A stretch of DNA of 48,301 nt. Origin: Lojkania enalia (taxonomy: Eukaryota > Ascomycota > Dothideomycetes > Pleosporales). Below the pieces are notes generated by a model. That model saw nothing but the letters and a program-made list of their open reading frames with translations, had not been told where the DNA came from and ran no database searches. Of this stretch, positions 1 to 10,193 are shown one piece after another; position 1 is the first letter of the stretch, and every line of letters begins with the position of its first letter. The translations under genes were made by a program, and so were the position numbers. The stretch spans positions 1-48,301 of the forward strand of contig ML986782.1 in NCBI GenBank assembly GCA_010094045.1, given 5' to 3'.

Positions 1-66
1 CATCGCCAACCGAAAACGCGGCACGCAAAAGCCCCCCCATTGTACACACACGAACACACAAACAGA

Positions 67-720
67 ATGAATGCCCCCCACCGAAAAATCGAACTCCAGT
101 CCCCTGCCGACCTCACCTACCTCACCACCCTCCTCCGCACGACAGCAACCTCCAAACTAGATCTACACCTCCCGCCCGTAACGCACGCCTCCGAGCCCGA
201 CGACCTGCGCGCAGCCGCATCGCAGCACCTCGACGCCTTCATATCCCAAATCGTCACCGGCCTCCGCCAGAATATCAGCATCAACGGCCAGGACGTGATG
301 AGCGGCGAGGCCGTCTACTCCGTGGTCGAGAAAGAAGAATTCGAGCCGTACGACGACGCACTCAGGCAGAGGCTGGCGCGGCTGAGCGAGAGGAGGGATA
401 GCCTAATTGCGCAGGTTTCGGGGCATAGGAGGGGGACGCCGGGATTAGCGGCAAGGGGGTTCAGAGAGGGGTTTGAGAAAGAGGGAGAAAGGTTGGAGTT
501 GCTTAGGGTAGAGAGTGAGAGAGTTGCAGGGGAGTTAAGGGACAGTGATGTGCTGAGTGTTGGGGAGTTGAAGAGGGGGGAGGAGGTGCTGAGGAATTGG
601 GAGAGGGCGGTTGAGGGGTTAGGTATGTTAAAGGGGGGCTTGCCGGAGACAAGAGCGAGGCTGGAGAGGGCAGGAGAGGTGGTGGGGTATTTGGAGGGGA
701 GGGGGAAGGCGGGGAAGTGA
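67..720 (+). CDS. mis14: Kinetochore protein Mis14/Nsl1 (MIND complex subunit)
   Basis: Single-exon gene of 217 residues. The N-terminus carries the Mis14 signature (KIELQSPADLTYL, then KLDLHLPP), and the rest is charged and helical, with a predicted coiled coil from about residue 95 onward. Mis14/Nsl1 is one of four subunits of the MIND/Mis12 complex, which links inner centromeric chromatin to the Ndc80 complex at the outer kinetochore. The frame is open back to a TTG at 40, but the first ATG is at 67, directly before the conserved segment, so 67 is chosen. The C-terminal half is rich in Arg, Glu and Gly and less conserved, as is usual for this family. It converges with the SAS2-like gene on the other strand. 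Recognition is by motif only, but the N-terminal signature is distinctive. Confidence 0.8.
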   Translation: MNAPHRKIELQSPADLTYLTTLLRTTATSKLDLHLPPVTHASEPDDLRAAASQHLDAFISQIVTGLRQNISINGQDVMSGEAVYSVVEKEEFEPYDDALRQRLARLSERRDSLIAQVSGHRRGTPGLAARGFREGFEKEGERLELLRVESERVAGELRDSDVLSVGELKRGEEVLRNWERAVEGLGMLKGGLPETRARLERAGEVVGYLEGRGKAGK

Positions 721-1105
721 TGGGTGGTTGTTGTTAGATTTGGGATTGGAGTTTTGGTGTTTTGGGGATGGGTCGATTTTGGGCCCGTTCATGGGACGAT
801 AGCGATACCCTAGGCCCTTTCAAATTCTATTCAATTCAAGTAGTAACGCGTTGCTTATCTGGTATCACTACTTTATAGCCCGGAGCAGAGACCTGGAAAC
901 TAGGCTACTTGACAAAGTCTTGAGGTATGGGTCTGGAATTGCCATATAGTACTATTCCACTGTGTATAGCAGTCACGGGTCAATTTGAAGCAGGACATTC
1001 ATATTTGAAACGCGCATCCCTTATGCCTCTTGAATGGATATCCACATTGAAGACCTTGGGTATCTTGCACCAAACGCCATATCCGCCCATCTATTCCCCA
1101 TCCCA
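721..1105. other. Convergent 3' intergenic region, no gene seen
   Basis: This stretch separates the stop codon of mis14 from the stop codon of the SAS2-like gene on the opposite strand. It must hold both 3' untranslated regions. I see no conserved coding sequence; an open frame beginning at 927 is antisense to the SAS2-like gene for most of its length. Confidence 0.6.
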
Positions 1106-2297
1106 TCATTCTTCCTCATTGACCCCTCCCTCCCTCCCGAACCCCTCCGGATCCACCGCCGACCTCAAATCAGCCTTATTCTTCTCCACCCAGGCTCTGA
1201 CCTTTGACTTGTTAATAACAATATCTGCCCCACCTCTCTTCCTATGCTCCAAAACATCCATCACTTGTAAAGTAGCTACAATGTCTTCGGGGACGATATA
1301 CGTCTCATTCCGCAGATCGAGAACGGTGAGGGTTTTTCTAGATGGCACGCCAAGAATCGCGCGTGCGAGGGTTGTGGACCAGTGGTGTAGATAGGCTCGG
1401 CGGCCTAGGTCGGATAGTGCTGTGAAGACCATCAGCGCACCGTTTATATTGACGAAAATACAGAGCAGATAAATTATGTAAATTGAAGAGGAACAAACAT
1501 ACGCTTCTCAGGCCCACCGAGCCGTCTCTCCCTCTTACTAATCTCATAGCTTGCCCCCATGAGTATCTGGCCCAGGCCCTGCTTCTGCCATGGCGGGAAT
1601 ACAAGGATGCAGGCAAGGTTGTTGTTGTCCCAGCTCATCTTCTCCTTGCTGAAGAAGCCAACGACTTGGTGCGCGCCGAGGTTCGCTGATACTTTCGTGT
1701 TTGCAGCCGTTTGTGATGTAGGTTGGGAGAAGGGCGTCGATACGGAGGGCGAGGGGTTTTCGGCGACTAGGAGGTAGTAGAGGAAGGTGGTTACATCGTA
1801 GAAGACGGATTTCGTGTCGAGGAATAGCTTCGCGAAGAGCGAGAGGTTCTGCGCGTATAACTGCACTCATCAGCCCCCAATCCAAACCACATCGCCCATC
1901 CCAGTAATTATCCCCAAGACACCAAAAATTAGAGATAGATACGTGCCTTATTCTCCTCCCCGTCAATTTCCCAAAGACTATACCCCCCACTCTTATACAC
2001 ACAATTTGCCGGCACCGTCGAGTCCACGCCAGAATCTCCACCCCTCCTCTCGCACACCTTCAAGTGCCCCAAAAACCCCATAAGCTCCTTTCCATACTTG
2101 AAGCACAAATGGCACACGTACAACCGCTGCACCGTCCGGCCGACCAGCTCCTCAGGGTAGAAGGATGGGTACCAGGGCTTGATGAGGAGTGAGCCGAAGA
2201 CGACTTCGAGTACGTTAGGGTCAGCAGACGGCTTTGTGGAAGATTTGGAGGGCTTGGCGGTGGATTTTGGGGGCGAGGCGAGGAGGTTTGGGGACAT
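1106..2297 (-). CDS. SAS2: SAS2-like MYST histone acetyltransferase, 3 exons
   Basis: Exons 2297-1947, 1860-1503 and 1419-1106 join to a 340-residue protein, close to yeast Sas2 (338). The MYST C2HC zinc finger is Cys62, Cys65, His78, Cys82. Motif A (QKQGLG, residues 209-214) binds acetyl-CoA; the catalytic cysteine is Cys201 (NLACIL) and the general-base glutamate is Glu235 (PEKP). The second junction rebuilds PEKPLSDLGR exactly. There is no chromodomain (Esa1) or PHD finger (Sas3/Mst2), which supports the Sas2 class that acetylates histone H4 K16 and limits silencing. Intron 1 (1861-1946) appears to use a GC donor, intron 2 (1420-1502) a GT donor. A Ser/Thr/Pro-rich insert at about residues 151-180 interrupts the core before the VGFFSKEK strand. 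The family is certain; assignment to Sas2 rather than another short MYST enzyme is likely. Confidence 0.85.
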
Positions 2298-2808
2298 GGT
2301 GGGGTTGTGTGGGGGGTTTTGAGGGCGGTGGTGATTGGAGGTGTGGTTGAGAGATTGATGGATAAGGTTAGTGTGGGACGCGGGGGCACGTGATTGGTCT
2401 AGTAGTTCACCTGCAGGGCTCGGAAGGGGTTGCGGGAGGGACGCAAATATTTGTCAAGTTCTGCTATAGTTTTGCGAGATATCCGGACAGCAAGAAAGTC
2501 GCATACAATGTTGTAGTTGCTCGTATAAATGAAAGGCACGGTGCTCAATATACCTAGTCTGTCTTCACCCGCAGCCGGAAATTAACCGTAGGTTTCCAAC
2601 CTTCAGAATTAACATCCGAACTTGGAGGGTGAAAGTCTCTTAAGTGTTACGAAAAAAACACCCCGAATGTTTCCGTTGCAATTGCCACAATTCGCCATGG
2701 CTAGTGAAAACCACATCGATGAAACCTACCTCCAGATATGAGCGTCCTGCTTTCTATTAATCAGGCACCATAAAACAGAAAACCGAAGCCCAAGATCACC
2801 GAACCAAC
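2298..2808. other. Upstream region of SAS2-like gene and 3' end of BTB gene
   Basis: About 0.5 kb between the SAS2-like start codon and the stop of the next minus-strand gene. It contains a CACGTG palindrome abutting an inverted CCAAT box. No coding sequence is recognised here. Confidence 0.5.
2387..2397. promoter_or_regulatory. CACGTG E-box fused to inverted CCAAT box
   Basis: The sequence CACGTGATTGG lies 90-100 bp upstream of the SAS2-like start codon. CACGTG is the classical bHLH palindrome and ATTGG is a reverse CCAAT box, bound in fungi by the Hap/CBF complex. Position and orientation fit a proximal promoter; function is inferred. Confidence 0.4.
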
Positions 2809-4233
2809 TCAAGGAGTGTTTCTGTTGGTGCGGAGAGCGATCCTAGCCGACTTTCTAGCACGACCCGGTGACGAAGACAGTGTTGACGACAAGTCGAATG
2901 ATCCCACAACTCTGCCTTCGTTTAATGCAGCAGCGTACCGGTCTAAAAGAGTCATGAGAACTACTGGATCATCTTCGAGATGCTTACGTGCTTCACCATC
3001 GGCAAGGATATTGGGGAGCCGCGATTCTATACTGTGGATGATAAACGATCGTAGACCATCATCGATTTCGGGGCACTGTGCGAAAATATCGCTGGCGAGA
3101 GCAGTGATCGTCCAGTGTTCACGAATGAACTGAATTCGGCATTTGATAGCATTGATAGCGCGGGACTTAATGGCCTCCAAGCCATACTGTGTATAGTCAG
3201 CATAGTCCCAAGCCCTCGTCTGTAATGACTTACTTTGTCTGCTGCAACAACAAGATTCAAGAGCGCGTCTATGATGATCTCCTTCTCCATTTCTTTCTTG
3301 AGAGCAAAGCAAGTGAATACGGAGCCGGTGATCTCAGTCTCAACGCCATATATCTCGCAAAGCATCGTCTCGACAGTGAATGCGTCTTCTTCTAGCTGGA
3401 TACGACGAATCTCGGCCTCCTTTAGAACCATAAGTAGTTTTCTGGGGCCAAATGGAGAGATACGAACCATGAATCCAGGACGGCATGCTGCTTCAAAAAA
3501 CTGCGAGCGAGTACAGAGACTATACGATAGTAAGCATGAAAATATGTCTAATGAGGTGTTACCAACACAGATCTATGCACCCAGAACTCTTTGATGCCAG
3601 CGACTACGGTGAAATCTGAATATTCTCCAGTGTTCCAAAGCCTACATTTCGTTTAGCAATCCCACGTCGACATCCGCTCTCCTCAGCGCACATACCGTTG
3701 GAATATCGCTGCCAATGGATCAGAAGCGGTGATAGGCGCTGCATTTCCTCTGCCTCCAAATCCTGCCTTAACGACATCATAGTTCGGCGCGCGAAAATGA
3801 GATACATGTTTGCTATGAATGTTAGAAACCCATTTACAACGTTCTGTCGCGGGAAAAGCAAGGCTTACAGAGAAATCTCATGAGTGGTGAAAGACTTTCC
3901 AGCGAGTTGCATCAACATCGCTAGGAAACCGCTAGCTGCATCATGGGCTGTGAAGTAGACTTCACATTGGCTTTGCGGAAATACTAAAGCAACTTTTGTG
4001 CAACCTATATTTTGGAGGCAGTGTACAGCGGAAACTGCCTGAGCAGCGCACATGTACACAGGGTTGTCATCCGGATACTGGACGAGTACATCATGCCCAA
4101 ATTCGGTCTTGTAGATGAGTCCAAATTGCGCGTTCTCCTTGTCTAGTTGCAGTCGAAGGTCTTTCTGGTCTTTGACGTAGAGACCCGGCGACGAAAATGA
4201 CGACACTGCCCAACTTATGGGCGTGGACGACAT
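2809..4233 (-). CDS. BTB/POZ domain protein, 6 exons
   Basis: Exons 4233-3869, 3812-3696, 3641-3567, 3519-3468, 3419-3234 and 3186-2809 join in frame to about 390 residues. Exons 3-6 rebuild a BTB/POZ fold: GEYSDFTVVAG, then KEFWVHRSVLCTRSQFFEAAC, the EDAFTVETML helix, and AADKYGLEAIKSRA. BTB domains dimerise and often recruit Cullin-3, so adaptor or regulatory roles are possible; no partner domain is visible. The first about 160 residues (exons 1-2) resemble nothing I know. No Met lies in frame directly before the BTB segment, so exons 1-2 are probably part of the gene. Introns are 47-56 nt. The 3520-3566 donor (GTTGGT) is unusual but restores the consensus SVLC. The 48-nt intron 3420-3467 is a multiple of three without stops and could instead be coding. 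Confidence 0.7.
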
Positions 4234-4730
4234 CTTACAGATGCTATTATACGACCGGCTAAGACAATGATTCCGACAAGATAGGGAAAAGTGTTGTAGA
4301 GAGCGTAGCAATGATGTTGAGGTGTAAGGAGACAAATGATCAGTAGAAGAGAGATGAAGGTCGAAGAGAAAAGGGCACCCGGTTGCTGAGTAACTTCGCA
4401 CTAAGGGCTGTGAAGGTGAAGGTGAAGGTGAAGGTGAGAGTGGAGATGAGAGTGAAGGAAAATTTAATAAAGGGGATCGTCCAATCTCTCTCAAATAAAT
4501 TCATCGACATAGTCATGTTTACGAAGGAAGAGCAAGGCATTTACTTAAAGGAGTGTTCGGTTCAAATATCAGCTAGCATGTGTGCATAAGTGGTTTCCTA
4601 ATCCAATAGCTACTAAATCAGAAGAAAGGTGTTATTCCCTACCCCATTTGGGTTTTTCGATTAAATGCTGATAGTGTTCCCAGGGTTTACGCCGGACGCC
4701 CAAAGAGAGAAGAGCATTCAAATCATCCCA
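4234..4730. other. Intergenic: BTB gene promoter and 3' region of the 4731-6052 gene
   Basis: About 0.5 kb upstream of the BTB gene start and downstream of the neighbouring stop codon. It contains a short hexanucleotide repeat. The minus-strand frame stays open upstream of 4233 but has no further ATG that would extend the BTB protein. Confidence 0.5.
4410..4433. repeat. (GTGAAG)4 hexanucleotide microsatellite
   Basis: Four perfect GTGAAG units followed by degenerate GTGAGAGTGGAGATGAG. It lies about 180 bp upstream of the BTB gene start, probably in its promoter or 5' leader. It could vary in length between isolates. Confidence 0.8.
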
Positions 4731-6052
4731 TCACCACGTGGTCGGGACTTGTGGATAGTCTTTCTTGCTGATTCCAAGGTCATCAAAGACAGAATCATCC
4801 CCTACAATGAAGTCAATAGAATTCAAACGATAGTAACTTAGTACATACCATGTAGATGGTTCACTCGCAGTTCATCTTCATGCTCCAACCTCTCTAGTTC
4901 TCGCTTAGGCTCTCCTTTGCCATGCTTCTTATCCTTCTGTGTAGCTTCCACGGCATGCTTGGTATTCTCACCAATTAGGAGAATCTGGGTGTTAGGATAG
5001 TCAAGATATTTAGGCTTGACTTCTGTCCAAGCTAAGCCTCGGAATTCTTCGACGATCCTACGATGTTATGTTAGTGAATAGCCTAGTGTCCATATGGATG
5101 TAGCAATAGCATACTCTTTGGGGTATTCTGGCCCTTGAGGAAGCCGGGCGCTGGCTGGTCCCGGCCGCTCCGGGTTCTTGACACTCATAATGAAGCTCCC
5201 CTGAGATCGGAGACCTAGGTCCTGTTGGACTTCTCCCATATCCGATGGAATTGTGATTGCATACGCAAGATGTGTCGTTCGATCCTCGGTACGTGTGATC
5301 GCGTAAACGCCCTCTCCGACCGGCGTTACTGGTTCTAGCCGGCGCGTACCAGCAGTTTGCGTCTCGTACTCTGCACCTTTGAAGAAATTGTCCTTCAAAT
5401 CCTGGATAGAAGTGTTTGCCTTCTCCACAAAGGCCATGAAGCGGTCGCGGTGGCTCTTAGGCAAGACCTTCTTCGGTAAAGCGAACAAACGATTATTTTC
5501 GAGGTCCTGAAGGGCACCGTCGCCTATTTTGGCTCCTGCTGGCAAGGGCCGGAGTACGAAATACGTGCGTTGCAGGTCGCTGACACTATCTGCATCCTCA
5601 ATGCCAACTCGGTTACGAACGAAGAAATATATTATGCCCTTTTCCAAGATGTTGGAGGGAAGTTTCGGCTCCCTCTGCGACAATTCTTCGATTGCATGAC
5701 TTCCATTTGTCTCTGCTTTGTCCGTGCCATTCTCCTCTCCAGCCCTTGCCCCTTCCTTCGCTTCATCTTTCTCATCGGCCCTATTGCCTTCTTTCGATTC
5801 TTCTGTCATAGCTTCCTCCCTTGTGTTCTCAGGACCTGCGGAGACATCCTTCGTTTCTTTGTCTTCGGAGACCTTGTTGTCATCTCCAATAGTCTCTTCA
5901 ATGGTTGCTTGCTTCTTTGGAGCTTTCTGCTTATGGCTTGATGTCGGCGAGCTCGTCTTGTCGACCTTTCTCTTTGTTCCAGCTGCAACACCATCCTTCG
6001 GACTGGCTTCACAAGCGCCCCCATGGCGTGTTGTGGGGCGGGTCTCTGGCAT
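4731..6052 (-). CDS. Conserved fungal acidic protein of unknown function, 3 exons
   Basis: Exons 6052-5115, 5057-4849 and 4801-4731 give 405 residues; both introns (57 and 47 nt) are GT-AG and rebuild the conserved run PKEIVEEFRGLAW. The first about 125 residues are disordered: a basic Lys-rich patch (GTKRKVDK, KQKAPKKQ) that could be a nuclear signal, then a Glu/Lys/Asp-rich acidic stretch. From NILEKGIIYFFVR a folded domain follows with conserved runs YFVLRPLP, LPKKVLPKSHRDRFM and GEGVYAIT. I recall close homologues across Pezizomycotina, often labelled 'BTB domain transcription factor'. I see no BTB fold or DNA-binding motif in this sequence and would not repeat that name. The C-terminus is charged (KKHGKGEPKRELERLEHEDE). 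Function unknown. Confidence 0.8.
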
Positions 6053-6727
6053 TGTATCGTTGTATTGTATATATTGTTACTCTCCCGACAATTTGATTTA
6101 ATAGAAGATGGAGTAGATGATTGTCCCTGGCTTGTAGCTTCTTCAGCTCTCTTTTTAGCCCGTTTCCCGTATACACGTGCTTGACGCAGTGTGTAAGAGT
6201 GACGTCACCACAATCCCATTGCCTAAAGGGGAAGTATCAGTGGACACCAGACGAGGAGAAGGTCATTGTAGAACTGATATTATATCGTGGACTTGTCTGG
6301 ATTTTGGTGTCCTCCCTGGTTGGGGTGCGCCGGTTACGCATGCCGAGTTGGTAAACCTAAATTTGACGGCCTTTATTCTCTAGCAATTATCTACAAGCCT
6401 GCATCCCTACATTCAGTCTCATGAATGTTGTAACAATAATCTACCCAGATCCCCATATATTAATATGTATCTATGAGTACGGTACTTCTGCACATAAGAA
6501 ATACGTCCAAGCCACGGTAGGAGAACATGAAGGATCTTTCCTTAGTAGGGCATTATAAAGTTAACAAGACTATTGCGCTTCGTTTTCACAGTCGTCTCCT
6601 GCATGAGGCCGATCGTTTCTTGTACCCCAAATTTTCTAGAACAAGCATTTTCCCTTGTTATAGCAGCGAACGCCATCCGAACGTAGTAGTCCGAGAACAT
6701 GGGCTTGCCATTGAATTTATGCTTCTA
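6053..6727. other. Promoter region of the acidic protein gene and 3' region of HEM4
   Basis: About 0.67 kb upstream of the 6052 start codon, reaching the HEM4 stop codon. It contains a perfect TGACGTCA element and a CACGTG at 6173. No coding sequence is recognised; the open frame at 6527-6934 runs antisense into HEM4. Confidence 0.5.
6200..6207. promoter_or_regulatory. Perfect CRE/ATF site TGACGTCA
   Basis: The 8-bp palindrome TGACGTCA sits about 150 bp upstream of the acidic protein start codon. It is the consensus for Atf1/CREB-type bZIP factors, which in fungi respond to stress MAP kinase signalling. Occupancy is inferred. Confidence 0.5.
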
Positions 6728-7663
6728 TTAAGTCGAAGGTCGTCTATATGCTTGGATGGCTTGTACGATACCCTCGGGGCTGGGCTTTTCGGCGCATACG
6801 TCCGGCGTAAAACCGAACTCATTGATCAGGTAGTCACGTGTAGTTGGACCGATTGTGGCCACAAATATACTGCTGGAGGCAATGTCAGATCTGACCTTTC
6901 CTGTACCCAGGTCCAGGAAATTCAAGCTCTCTAACATTGCCTTGCATCCAGTAGGGGAAAAGACAACAACCCACTGGCAACTGGGTTGACTTCGCTTTTT
7001 TTTCTGCCATACTGACGAGAAATTGGTCTTGAAGGAGAGCATTTCGCCTGTCTCATAGATGACGATCTCGTCTACTTGTGACTTCTTTCCCGGTGGTAGA
7101 TCATCGGACTGAAGTGTTCTGGGAATTATGTCTCTTCTCTTCTCGCCGACTAGAAATAGGATTGGCGGTTTCGTCGTGCCAGGGTATAAACCGTTATAAT
7201 GCTCCATAATGAATGTTGAGAGGACTTCTCCGTTTCCGGTTTCCTCCCCTAGTATCGGACATGGGAGATTCAATGCCCTAAGCCCCCGCGCTGTTGCGGG
7301 TCCAACTACGTAGAACGGTAATGTGCTGGGGAGCAGTTCGTCAAGGGAGTGAATCCCATCCCTCTTAATGTCGCCCACTATTTCGGCGAGGGCTTCCACT
7401 GCACGTTGAGAGGTGAAAATGATAGCGCCATATTTTGCCAAACCCTGCTCTGGGTCGGGAGCAAAGCCTCCGCTTGTGATGCAGCGTCGAACTTGATTAA
7501 GTGCAGCTTGCTTAAATCGGTGCTCGAGGACTGGTACAAAGACCGGATCGTAAGTGCCATCATCCAATGTTGAAAACAGCTCTTCGTAGCCATCAGCAGG
7601 CACTGATCTGGTCTTCAGCAAGAGGACGGGAATGCTGGTCGTGGTGCGTGAAGCTGTGGCCAT
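6728..7663 (-). CDS. HEM4: Uroporphyrinogen-III synthase
   Basis: Single exon, 311 residues. The enzyme closes the linear tetrapyrrole hydroxymethylbilane, inverting ring D, to give uroporphyrinogen III, the fourth step of heme (and siroheme) synthesis in the cytosol. The sequence shows the usual two alternating alpha/beta lobes: an N-terminal lobe with IPVLLLKTRS and the run AIIFTSQRAVEAL, the hinge FYVVGPATARGLRAL, then a second lobe with ILFLVGEKRRDIIPRTL, VVVFSPTGCKAMLES and the C-terminal IGPTTRDYLINEFG followed by the family-typical AEKPSPEGIVQAI. Length is slightly above the bacterial enzyme and normal for fungi. The start at 7663 is the first ATG and leaves a 298-bp divergent promoter shared with the BFR1-like gene. 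No oddities. Confidence 0.93.
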   Translation of the reverse strand: MATASRTTTSIPVLLLKTRSVPADGYEELFSTLDDGTYDPVFVPVLEHRFKQAALNQVRRCITSGGFAPDPEQGLAKYGAIIFTSQRAVEALAEIVGDIKRDGIHSLDELLPSTLPFYVVGPATARGLRALNLPCPILGEETGNGEVLSTFIMEHYNGLYPGTTKPPILFLVGEKRRDIIPRTLQSDDLPPGKKSQVDEIVIYETGEMLSFKTNFSSVWQKKKRSQPSCQWVVVFSPTGCKAMLESLNFLDLGTGKVRSDIASSSIFVATIGPTTRDYLINEFGFTPDVCAEKPSPEGIVQAIQAYRRPST

Positions 7664-7961
7664 GATCCGTGGAGGGGAAGGGAAATGAACCTTGGAAGGG
7701 AACCGATTAGCGAGCGAAGGCTAGCGTATTTTGGGGGTCTGAGCTTGAGGGCCGAAACTCCCAATAAATGGTCCGGGAAAAGTTACTTTCGGTGAAGTTA
7801 GGAATTCATCGAGCGACGTCGCACGAATACATTATTTTGCCCGGCCCTTGCAAACACCTCTCCCCCGCCCGTCCTCTGCGCAATCGTCACACCCACACCT
7901 AGTGCACCCAGCGGACTGACCAGCACTTCCGGACAGACTCGCCATCGACCCTCGCGCCATC
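7664..7961. promoter_or_regulatory. Bidirectional promoter HEM4 / BFR1-like
   Basis: The two start codons are 298 bp apart on opposite strands, so this interval must drive both genes. It becomes C-rich and pyrimidine-rich toward the BFR1 start, as is common in fungal 5' leaders. No specific factor site stands out. Confidence 0.6.
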
Positions 7962-9696
7962 ATGGCCGACGTTGCAACTTCTTCTGCCGCTAAGGTGGCC
8001 ACTGCAGACGCCTCAGCCCCCGAGGGCAAGCAGCACTTTGTGAGGCCCGAGAAGCCAGATGAGGAGAAATTCAAGGAGGACGTTGCAAAAGCAGAAAAGG
8101 CCCACGCCGCTGCCCAGGAGAAATTGGTGAGACCTCCCTACCCTGAGCCCTCGTTCTGCCATAGCCCGTGAATTCGCACGCAGCCCACCATGCTCTCGGT
8201 TACGTGCATGGCGGTCAAGAAGCCCTGTGCAACTTTGTAATTGCTGAACCGCCGTCGCAGAACGCCGCCAAAGCGAAGCTCGACCTCTCCCGGCCGAACA
8301 ACAAGGACTCGCCCAATGCGAAGAGGCAACAGGAATTGAAGACCGAGCTCAACGGCATCCGTCAGACTCAACAGGGAAACAAGTCATCGCGGAATGCCGT
8401 GCACGAGCGCATTAAGAAGCTGGACGAACAACTCAAGTCACGCCTGAACGAGCTGAAGACCGCCAAAGGACGCATACCTTACAAGACTGTTGAAGATGTT
8501 GACCAGGCCATATCCCACCTGCAGAAACAGGTTGATACGGGCACCATGAAGCTGGTCGACGAGAAGAAAGCTCTCACCGAGATCTCGAACCTGAACAAGG
8601 CCCGCAAGAATTTCTCCCAGTTCGACGCCCAGCAGAAGGGAATTGATGATATCAAGAACCAGATTACGGAGCAGAAGAAGCTATTGGATGATCCAGAGCA
8701 AAGGGCTCTTAGCGAGAAATACACGACCTTGCAGAAGGAACTTGACGAGCTTAAAGCCGAACAAGACGAGGCCTTTAAGAACATGAAGGCTCTCAGGGAA
8801 CAGACCGACAAAGCTCGCGCCGAACAACAAGAGAAGTACACTGTCCTCAAGCAGGTCAAAGATACGTATTACCAGCAGAAGCGCGCTTATGCCGACTACG
8901 ACTACCAGGCTCGCAAGGCTCGCCAGGAGAAGAGGCGACAGGAGCAGCTTGATTACCAGGCGGGCAAGAGGAAAGAGGCCGCCGCTAAGCGTCTAGAAGA
9001 AGCCAGCGCGCCCGCGTACCAAGATGAGATTCTTGCCACTGAAGGTTTGATTCGGTACTTTGACCCATCCTCCGTCGCTGCGAAAGAAGCTAGCGGGCCA
9101 AGCAAATTTGCTGCCGCCGCGCAACGAAAAGTTGACGACTCAGGCTTTACGGGAGCACGCATTGTTAAGAAGAACGAAGCAGAGGAGAATTACTTCATGG
9201 GAACTGGAGGCAAAAAGGGCAAAAAGGGCAAGAAAGGGGGCGCTTCCTCCACACCCAGCGATACCAAATTCAATCTTAGCATTGGTGTTATCAACGAACT
9301 CGCCAAGGTTGGCGTTGATGCTCCCTCAAGTCAGGCAGATGTACCTGCTACGGTGGAGAAGCTTAAGCAGAAGCTTGCCCACTGGAAGGAAGATCAGGAT
9401 CGCAAGACTAAGGAGGTCAGTTTCAGCCATTGGTTCCTCGTTTGACTGTGCTAAGTGTTGTTCAGAATATTGCCAAAGCTCAGAAGGAGATTGACCGGCT
9501 AGAAGCTGAGGAGAACGAAGCAGACCACGGCAGCAAGGATACAGCCCGTAAGCCTGCTCAGAAGAACCAAGGTGTAAACGGTGGCCCCGTTTCCGCAGAC
9601 GCCGAGCTTGCACAGGAGAAGGACGCTGAAGACGACGTCGCTGAGGAGCTCAAGAAGGCTAGCATTGAGGACAAGGCTGAGACCACAGGAGCATAA
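7962..9696 (+). CDS. BFR1: BFR1-like nuclear segregation / mRNP protein, 3 exons
   Basis: Exons 7962-8126, 8261-9415 and 9466-9696 join to 516 residues. Most of the protein is a long charged coiled coil (from about residue 75 to 290) with Bfr1-family runs such as PYKTVEDVDQAI, DEKKALTEISNL and KNFSQFDAQQKGID. A Lys/Gly patch GKKGKKGKKGG near residue 365 and an acidic C-terminus follow. Yeast Bfr1 associates with polysomes and mRNPs, acts in nuclear segregation and mRNA localisation to the ER, and suppresses brefeldin A sensitivity when overexpressed. Introns are 134 nt (8127-8260) and 50 nt (9416-9465), both GT-AG and phase 0. The ATG at 7962 is the first in a pyrimidine-rich leader. It shares a promoter with HEM4. 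The family is clear; the yeast function is transferred by homology. Confidence 0.88.
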
Positions 9697-10131
9697 TCGT
9701 AGCCACAATAGGAACTAAGCATGGGTGAGTGTATTGTGAAAAGTCTTCCAATTTGTTCGGGATTTTTAGCCACCTAACGGTCTTTTCACTGAAAATGGCT
9801 CTACTTTTCTATTTCAATCGTAGGGACACTGGCGAGACTGGCATTGCATTCATATCCTTGCGAAGTGTACTCTGTATTGGTCGACATTATTGGTACGAAT
9901 GTAGAGCGCTGGATACCTGAGTCAATGTTAGATGCTACGTATTTCATGTTTCACTATTGTTGCTGTCCGTGTTGGTATTGCCTTCATTGATGCAGACAAA
10001 CACAACGTTCGCGCTGTCCGGGATTTATCTACCATATTGTGACAACATAGGGACCGGCACACAAAGTTACACAATATGCGGAACTATAATTCCGGTTTGC
10101 AATACCTGGTCACGAGAGGGGTGTTCTCCTA

Positions 10132-10140
10132 GATCGCGAT
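10132..10140. promoter_or_regulatory. Candidate light-response element GATCGCGAT
   Basis: GATCGCGAT combines the GATC and CGAT halves typical of White Collar complex light-response elements in Neurospora. It lies about 353 bp upstream of the start codon of a homologue of a blue-light-inducible gene. The motif is short; its value comes from the context. Confidence 0.35.
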
Positions 10141-10193
10141 TCCCCCAGATGTGGGGTCCAGCGTTTGTGACATGGGACGACACACGGTACTTT

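Noticed and set aside
1929..1946. Canonical GT donor for SAS2 intron 1
   Set aside because: It would add residues ALQ inside the fixed-spacing DGxxxKxYxQN motif of MYST enzymes; the GC donor gives an exact fit.
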